A DNA stretch of 39,884 nt. Origin: a virus. The notes beneath the pieces are model-generated. The model did no database searches. It was not told the origin of the DNA and worked only from the letters and a program-made list of their open reading frames with translations. How positions within the stretch are numbered: position 1 is the first letter of the stretch; every line of letters begins with the position of its first letter. The stretch covers positions 1 to 39,884 of the IMG/VR virus record IMGVR_UViG_3300027881_000036. One strand, 5' to 3'. A program made the position numbers and the translations under genes. Shown piece by piece: positions 35,301 through 39,884 of the stretch.

Positions 35301-38300
35301 AAGAGAAGTATCTGAAGCAATAGATGCGCAAGAAAAAGCGATAGCTGAAGAAAGTGATGCTCGAGGAGAAGTAGCTAATGAGGCGGGAGCGGGCGCTTTA
35401 GCTAATCCTGATGGTTCTACAAATATCAGATTTACTCCTGAAAGTTTTATGCGGGTAGTAGGTAGGTCGTGGAAAGAAATGGGAGTGAGTAGGATGTGGA
35501 TTGCTTCTAAAGAAAAAGGTGGTGTAAGTATGGAAGACGGGGCTTTTACTGGAGGAATAGTGGATCCGAATGTAGCAGGTTTAGAAAATATAGTGGATTT
35601 TGTTTTAGAGAATCGAACTAAAGCCGCTCTTATAGAAAATTTAGGAGCAAGGGTAGAATCCACAAATATATTAGAGAGTTTAAAACAAAGATTCAAAGCA
35701 TTAACAGGATTAGAGGCTACAGCTCGTAATATAAGAACGGTATTAAAAATAGATCCTAAACGCCCACCTAATGAGTATTATGCGGAAATGAGTTTAGCGG
35801 AAGATCGTGCAACTGAAGGGAAACCTGGAGTATTTTCTAAGAAAAAACGTGGGCCATCAGCTAAAAAGGTTATTGGAGCGCCAAAAGATAAGCAAGTAAC
35901 TGTTAATGAGAGGACAGCTTTAAAAGATCAAATTAGAATGGAGGCTAAAGCAGCGAGAGACTCTGCAAAAAATTATAAAAATTCCATGAAAAATATTGCT
36001 ACGGCAATAAAATCAATGGGAAAAAAATTAGGAAAGGTTGCTCAAAATAAGGTTACGGCTATTACTTCCAGGTTTGCTACTGTAAATATAAATAACCCTA
36101 AGTCGGTAGAGAATTTCTTAAAATTTGTAGATGATGTTTTTACTAAAGCAGACTATGTAGAAAAAATTAAGCAAGCAAAAAATAAAGCTAAAAAAGCAAA
36201 GAAAAATGTAGGTGGTGCTAAGACAGGGGTAATGAATAGGGGTTTACAAGCGGCTTTAGAAACCTTATTTAGTATAAACCCATTCTTAATTCCTTCTAAT
36301 ATGCTTGATAGTTATTTAGAATTAGCAACAGAATTTTCAGCTGGAAGAAGAAGTCTTTTAAATCCTCCAGATATTACAATGTCTAAGGCTATAAAAATAT
36401 TAGACGCTGTAGAAAAAAATACAAGTGAGGAAATGGATGCTGGCCCTATAGAAAAAACTCCTAAAGACTATGATGTAGATGCGGAAGTGAAAGAAATTAA
36501 AAGCATAAAAATTACAGATGAGGAGATTAGTAATATTCCTGATGAGCGTACGAGAGAGAACGCACGAACCCTTAGGTCTCTTACTGCAAAAGAAATTAAA
36601 GAATTAGCCAGAAAAAGAGAAGACGGCACAATGAATTATTCTCTTATTGAAGATTTAAAGAGTGTAATGCTAAATATGAAAAACGGCTGGGTAGGTAAGC
36701 CAGCTTTAGATATTATTATTGCCATTAATGCTAACCGTAGTATGCAGGCGGCAAATCCGATTCTAAGTAAAGTAACTGTTCCAGGAATGCTTCGTAATCT
36801 AAAAAGTTTTTATACCAAGATTAAGACTTTTAGAACAGATAGAAGTTTTCTTAACGAACGAATTAGAAATTTATCTACATTTTTTATTGATGATGTTTTT
36901 GGAAACTTTAACAGCAAAATACTATATAATAATTTCTTTGGCAAGCTTGCGCGCGCCCATGAAACTTTTAAGGCTAAGGTATCTAAAATACAAGGGATAG
37001 TGGAGGCTGCTGATAAACTTTTAGAATTTGATGGTGTAAGTAAGGCAAGAAAACTTACTCAAGTAGGTATATCTCAATGGGCATTAGTTAAAAAGAAATA
37101 CAAACTAAGAATGTTACAGCTTCAAAGAGAACATGAAGCTAACATAGTAGACGGTAAGCCTAATGCTAAAGCTGCTTCAGCCATGGCGTTTGCTAAAGCT
37201 ACTATTAAAGCTATTCGTTCTGTAAAAAGACCTATTTTAAGTGAGCAAGATGCTGTATTTTTAGAGGAGTTAATAAAAGAATTTGAGGTAGATGGAGAAA
37301 TAAATTTACAAAAAATAGAAGCTTCATTAACAGCAGCTGAAAAGAAAGCTTTAGGATTATATGATGAAGCTAATAGTTCGTTAGCCCAGGAAGCTCTTTA
37401 TATTTCTGCCAACCTACATGGTAATAAAATTAATTTATTAAACGATTATACTCACCATGCGGTATTATTGGATAAAGAGGGAGATTTAGCGAGTGTGTTA
37501 GAAAAATTAAATAGGTTTACTAATGTTATAAATACTAAGTCAGGAACTGTAGTGGAAAGACAAAACGGTGCGAGAGCGATTAGTTTTGATCCTTCATATT
37601 CGGCCAGACGTGGAGCGCAAGAAACTTTCTTAGATTATGAAATGACTCAAGTCATGAGAGAAGTGGATGCCACACTAAAATTATTAACTCAAGAAATTGA
37701 AGAAAACGGAAGTAAAGGAGCAAGAATGGCGATTGGGGCTATTGATTCTGCACTCTCAGAAATAAATGGAATTATATTTAAAAACTCTTTTAGTGATTAT
37801 AGTAAATGGAATATCATAAATACTAAGGCCCAGCGTTTAGGGTATCAAGCTGCATTAGGATCTATTGTCAGATCAACAGCTGAGATTGTAGGGAACTTAG
37901 GTATAATGTTAAAGAATCCTAAAATGGCTATGAGAGGATTTAAAGAATTTGGAAGCTTTGTACTTAATCCTAAAAATTTAAATGAAATGGTAGATTTTAT
38001 GACTTTTGTAAAATCTTCTCAAACCTCTAAGCTTTTTGATACTGATGCTTTAAGCTCGAAACATTCTCAAATGACAGATTTTGGAGGAACTTCGTCTAAG
38101 AGCGGTGCTGCTACCAGTAGAATGGAGAACCTTATTGGGCAGCTTTTAAAGTTTACGGGAGTAAAACAAACAGCATCTGCGGTTAATAAAATTGCTTCTA
38201 AAATAATTACTTATCCTGATCAAATGATGTCAAGACCACTATGGGCATCCGCGTGGGCAACTACATTCGAGGCGGCTGTAAAAAAAGAGTTTGGGGAAAC

Positions 38301-39315
38301 TGTAAAAATAACTCCTGCCGAAATGAATAAGATGCAGCAGGGCAAATCTAAATTTAATGCCCCTAAATATTCAAAAGCTCTTAATGCTGCTACAATTAAA
38401 GCAGATAGTAATGCGGTGACGTTAGCTACCTCCAACAATCCTTATGATGCTATTATTAAAAATATGAGAAGATTAGATGATGGTGGTGGGATGCAATTAT
38501 ATAGAATGGCAAATTCATATATGGCACGATTTAGTTTGTATGAGTATGGATCAGCGCGTTATGCTATTGGCGCTTTAGTCAGAAGAGGAGATATGCCAAA
38601 GGCAGAAGCAGCAGCATTATTAGCTGGTATAACTTTTAGAATGACTGCATATATGGTGACTTACACTATGCTTACAAGTTTACTTGATGATGAATTATTT
38701 GATGCTGATGATTATAAAGAGGATGATTTAGAAGATGTAATAGCAAGACAGCTGATTGGTTCAATGGTAACTTTACTTTCTCGTGGATCTTTAGGAAACA
38801 TTCCAAATATACCTGTGGCTTACTCTATAGAAAATTTACTTAATGAACCTCTATTAGGAGATTTAAGAGATAATAAAGAATATGATCCTTATCAACATTC
38901 AATGGTGTTTAGTTTAATAAATAAAGAAGATTTAACTAAAGGAAGCCCTTCAGAACTATTTTTTGAAATATTTTCAGGCCCATATGGCCCTGCTATAAAA
39001 TCTCTTGCTCGCGCTCTTGAATTAGGACAAAAAACACAAAGTGGTAACAAGAAAACCCGAGAGAGTGCAGTAGAAGAGTTAGAAGAGAGAATGACTATAG
39101 AAGCTATGGGTAATTTAGGGTTACTTCCATTTTATAAAGATATAAGAAGAATTATCTTAAAGAAAAGATTTGCCAAGAAACCGAGCAAGTATACCAAAGA
39201 ACAGCTAAAATGGATGAAAGACAATGTTGATTATATTGAGGATTCTGACTTTATGGGAGAAGGTGATTATATGGACGATGGAGATTATATAGACGATGGA
39301 GATTATATAGAATAA
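32341..39315 (+). CDS. Giant internal virion / ejection protein (T7 gp16-like role)
   Basis: At 2324 residues this is the largest product. The N-terminus has two copies of an IPEGMF(D/E)S motif (residues 13-20 and 40-47). Residues about 225-320 form a Gly/Ala-rich hydrophobic zone (SAGAGALAGGGAGAAAGS), able to insert in membranes. Two helical units with EGI-NP-(S/T)-x-(K/Q)Q occur at about 615-700. A long Lys/Glu-rich helical part follows, and the C-terminus (about 1830-2200) has further hydrophobic helices (AYMVTYTMLTSLL). The end is a triplicated GDY(M/I)DD unit. No lysozyme or transglycosylase motif was recognised. Its position after gp14/gp15-like proteins suggests an envelope-spanning ejection protein; a tape measure is unlikely without other long-tail genes. 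Confidence 0.65.
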   Translation: MGEDNLKALFSIIPEGMFDSPEDLLELIKEEGVEGLYPLIPEGMFESEEDFVATFQGEKKKDSSGDSPIPPTESPMSPPADQAGSDPFSSDLTTDLTVDQNQPGLQTDLQNDLQVDMGQGIEPYVPKSPVGTRYGANVTKGEKNTWLEEMLGKNVVTDFFGDIWRAGAQGMRQGATIDDARRLFIQGSNTSEADVAEYIRAVNQMDDVGMSDEMKDFNRIYENHGGGVLGFVLGLGQNPSVIAQLFISSIASMINPDVVGIGVASAGAGALAGGGAGAAAGSIGGPIGSAIAGSVSAVGGGISGGILGASAALETGLGFTEFMKEAVERKGLAFDEEGIRAVLSDPGALQSIRNKAAARGLVIGSIDAFTRGLASGMSKPVRVLKKLGKEVPKKLAARQGLKAVGIEAAGGAGGEAVARAVTGQEMDVAEIGFEGITGQASSVLTVPQAVTGKSLTDIAKLTVGKGRNIFKPPKYGILTKDGKNQQQSKAEIEAMLDSMTDQEIIDTQFDIKNDPDLQAQIDERKQQAQAEKDTPDNLTGDDRKKYIELLLERDNMQDPDTPENQERLNKIKEELGLLAEEAEGALIEEITFKDDQGKTYLLKRIGVTMGEARAALEKEGITNPSDKQVKAKQKELLKLAIEAARAAAKAGNRLSSTKGLIEDEEELKKLAVDELASEGIVNPTEQQIKDKIDASKKSSAVEEVSQDQARGTEGVAEGVSRGVQPTPKKGDTKAKGEDVATAQAEIDSPLTPENLAENETIVETETDSKGRKITRLKQVSEKDGVTTTDYVFNRDDKAADQRSTGVVSEEVALKDTNLEISPDEKAEVEANLEKGQTVEYRISQTREGKTGASATVSLLIKDKNGKMVRQLSQDMGLVEKTEAAPPSKPSKPFKNVLAPIKKPHIVPGVKGREGRTEIKLTEDGKVKSIVKKGTKNTPASKMQQNKAADFYLESMTDVNSGERADIDAEVTNPNEINNIISETSNNIREVSEAIDAQEKAIAEESDARGEVANEAGAGALANPDGSTNIRFTPESFMRVVGRSWKEMGVSRMWIASKEKGGVSMEDGAFTGGIVDPNVAGLENIVDFVLENRTKAALIENLGARVESTNILESLKQRFKALTGLEATARNIRTVLKIDPKRPPNEYYAEMSLAEDRATEGKPGVFSKKKRGPSAKKVIGAPKDKQVTVNERTALKDQIRMEAKAARDSAKNYKNSMKNIATAIKSMGKKLGKVAQNKVTAITSRFATVNINNPKSVENFLKFVDDVFTKADYVEKIKQAKNKAKKAKKNVGGAKTGVMNRGLQAALETLFSINPFLIPSNMLDSYLELATEFSAGRRSLLNPPDITMSKAIKILDAVEKNTSEEMDAGPIEKTPKDYDVDAEVKEIKSIKITDEEISNIPDERTRENARTLRSLTAKEIKELARKREDGTMNYSLIEDLKSVMLNMKNGWVGKPALDIIIAINANRSMQAANPILSKVTVPGMLRNLKSFYTKIKTFRTDRSFLNERIRNLSTFFIDDVFGNFNSKILYNNFFGKLARAHETFKAKVSKIQGIVEAADKLLEFDGVSKARKLTQVGISQWALVKKKYKLRMLQLQREHEANIVDGKPNAKAASAMAFAKATIKAIRSVKRPILSEQDAVFLEELIKEFEVDGEINLQKIEASLTAAEKKALGLYDEANSSLAQEALYISANLHGNKINLLNDYTHHAVLLDKEGDLASVLEKLNRFTNVINTKSGTVVERQNGARAISFDPSYSARRGAQETFLDYEMTQVMREVDATLKLLTQEIEENGSKGARMAIGAIDSALSEINGIIFKNSFSDYSKWNIINTKAQRLGYQAALGSIVRSTAEIVGNLGIMLKNPKMAMRGFKEFGSFVLNPKNLNEMVDFMTFVKSSQTSKLFDTDALSSKHSQMTDFGGTSSKSGAATSRMENLIGQLLKFTGVKQTASAVNKIASKIITYPDQMMSRPLWASAWATTFEAAVKKEFGETVKITPAEMNKMQQGKSKFNAPKYSKALNAATIKADSNAVTLATSNNPYDAIIKNMRRLDDGGGMQLYRMANSYMARFSLYEYGSARYAIGALVRRGDMPKAEAAALLAGITFRMTAYMVTYTMLTSLLDDELFDADDYKEDDLEDVIARQLIGSMVTLLSRGSLGNIPNIPVAYSIENLLNEPLLGDLRDNKEYDPYQHSMVFSLINKEDLTKGSPSELFFEIFSGPYGPAIKSLARALELGQKTQSGNKKTRESAVEELEERMTIEAMGNLGLLPFYKDIRRIILKKRFAKKPSKYTKEQLKWMKDNVDYIEDSDFMGEGDYMDDGDYIDDGDYIE
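39262..39315 (+). repeat. Three 18-bp tandem repeats at the 3' end of the giant gene
   Basis: Three in-frame units of 18 bp encode GDYMDD, GDYIDD and GDYIE-stop; the stop codon falls inside the third unit. A diverged fourth unit (DFMGE) precedes them. This looks like slippage-driven extension of the C-terminus. Confidence 0.85.
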
Positions 39316-39316
39316 G

Positions 39317-39649
39317 ATGCAATATTTTGATGAACATAAGTGTATGATGAACAGTTATAAATTATTAACTGGTAAGGAGTCATATGATGAAATGTTAGAA
39401 AAAGAGAAGCAGCCTGCATTTATATTTAATCCCACTAAACCTGTAGTAACAATGGAGGATGATGTTTTCGATGTTTTGATGGATTACTTTGCTTCTATAG
39501 AAGAGTACGAAATCTGTGTTGAACTTAGAGATCATAAAGAACTTAATTCTTTTTATAGTTTATCCGCTCCGCTTGTAACTTGTAAAAATGGAATGCTCCC
39601 ATTCCGTTCAGATGGCTATCGGTTGGGAAAAAATACTTCCACCCCTTAG
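39317..39649 (+). CDS. Hypothetical small protein, overlapping a minus-strand gene
   Basis: The 110 residues start one base after the giant gene's stop. The N-terminal part (1-78) looks genuine: MQYFDEHKCMMNSYKLL, then VVTMEDDVFDVLMDYFASI and a helix EEYEICVELRDHKEL typical of small phage regulators or assembly proteins. Residues after about 76 are encoded opposite the minus-strand gene and look less natural (CKNGMLPFRSDGYRLGKNT). Either the two genes truly overlap by 107 bp at their 3' ends or the plus frame has drifted. Function unknown. Confidence 0.55.
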   Translation: MQYFDEHKCMMNSYKLLTGKESYDEMLEKEKQPAFIFNPTKPVVTMEDDVFDVLMDYFASIEEYEICVELRDHKELNSFYSLSAPLVTCKNGMLPFRSDGYRLGKNTSTP

Positions 39650-39860
39650 ACATACCATTAGGTATATAATAAAAGAAAGCTACTCCTATCTTCCCTGTAT
39701 TTTTTTTAAAATAAACGGCAGCTGTATGATCTGACATGGGTATTACCTCATTTACTTCAAATGTTTCGTTATTAAAATTTTGCTCTCTATCTGATATAGA
39801 GAATTTTTTGGCTACATCTTCTGCAGCTATCTTTAATTCTTTTGCTATTATTTTTTTCAT
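39543..39860 (-). CDS. Conserved hypothetical protein on the minus strand
   Basis: From the ATG at 39860 (MKKIIAKELKIAAEDVAKK) the product has 105 residues; an upstream TTG at 39878 would add six. The sequence has a helical start and then beta strands with PMSDHTAAVYFKKNTGK and IGVAFFYYIPN, then GWKYFFPTDSHLNGM and a final helix (FHFYKLQAERINYK). I recall similar short proteins, with the strand pair followed by Y-F-F-P-(S/T)-D-S-H, in environmental and crAss-like phages. It is the only minus-strand gene in the window and probably marks the edge of an early or regulatory region. The start context (CTTATAATG) is A/T-rich with no Shine-Dalgarno sequence. Confidence 0.7.
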   Translation of the reverse strand: MKKIIAKELKIAAEDVAKKFSISDREQNFNNETFEVNEVIPMSDHTAAVYFKKNTGKIGVAFFYYIPNGMSKGWKYFFPTDSHLNGMGAFHFYKLQAERINYKKN

Positions 39861-39884
39861 TATAAGTCCATTAAACAATTTATT

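Noticed and set aside
32341-39315. Tape-measure protein identity for the 2324-aa product
   Set aside because: No tail tube, sheath or tail-assembly chaperone genes are present, and the neighbours fit a podovirus ejection set.
39594-39670. Small hairpins (for example ATACC-ATTA-GGTAT) as a bidirectional terminator
   Set aside because: Stems are only about 5 bp, lack a proper T-run and lie inside the minus-strand coding sequence.
1-39884. tRNA genes, integrase, attachment sites or replication origin
   Set aside because: Intergenic gaps are all under 100 bp and none folds like a tRNA; no recombinase or replication protein pattern was found.

Overview
This window is a block of virion and DNA-packaging genes from a tailed, podovirus-like phage that probably infects a marine or aquatic member of the Bacteroidetes (Flavobacteriia-like). 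Three things point to that host. The sequence is AT-rich and densely coding. Promoter-like sites carry the Bacteroidetes -7 box TAnnTTTG (TATCTTTG at 8001, 19522, 19952 and 28817; TAATTTTG at 15967). Most genes lack a Shine-Dalgarno sequence and start in an A/T-rich context, often AATTATGGC. No sheath, tail tube or tape-measure set is visible; instead there are connector, tail-hub and three large ejection-type proteins, which fits a short tail. The capsid and tail-hub proteins resemble those of crAss-like and related environmental Bacteroidetes podoviruses. This comes from remembered family sequence patterns, not a database search. No replication, lysis, integration, tRNA or CRISPR features were seen, so this is part of a larger genome.

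Layout. 1-7472: three adhesin or tail-fibre genes, the first cut by the window edge and the next two ending in S74-type intramolecular chaperone domains. 7469-11069: a SAM-methyltransferase-like gene coupled to the last adhesin, then small structural or unknown genes, a protein with two GroES-like halves, a 2OG-Fe(II) oxygenase, a minimal SET-domain protein and a candidate small terminase. From 9831 onward these genes overlap each other and run directly into the large terminase and portal genes. 11047-18681: large terminase, portal, a small basic protein, probable scaffold and major capsid protein, closed by a strong terminator. 18757-19949: a conserved unknown gene, then a single-gene unit (109 aa) with its own promoter and terminator. 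19952-28808: connector proteins, a 1602-aa tail-hub protein, a Cys-module protein, and a separate gene that looks like the usual C-terminal part of the hub protein. 28817-39315: a GNAT-like gene followed by three ejection-type proteins of 306, 723 and 2324 aa. 39317-39860: a small plus-strand gene that converges on, and overlaps, a minus-strand gene; this is the only strand switch.

How the parts work together (inference). Terminase and portal package DNA into a capsid built on the scaffold. The connectors and hub close the head and form the tail. The S74 fibres trimerise, cleave themselves and bind the host. The ejection proteins are carried in the head and open a route through the cell envelope. 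The most unusual region is the protein-modification-like cassette (GroES-like, 2OG oxygenase, SET, and a methyltransferase nearby) embedded in the packaging operon. A second notable pattern is a Cys-bounded module shared by three virion proteins.
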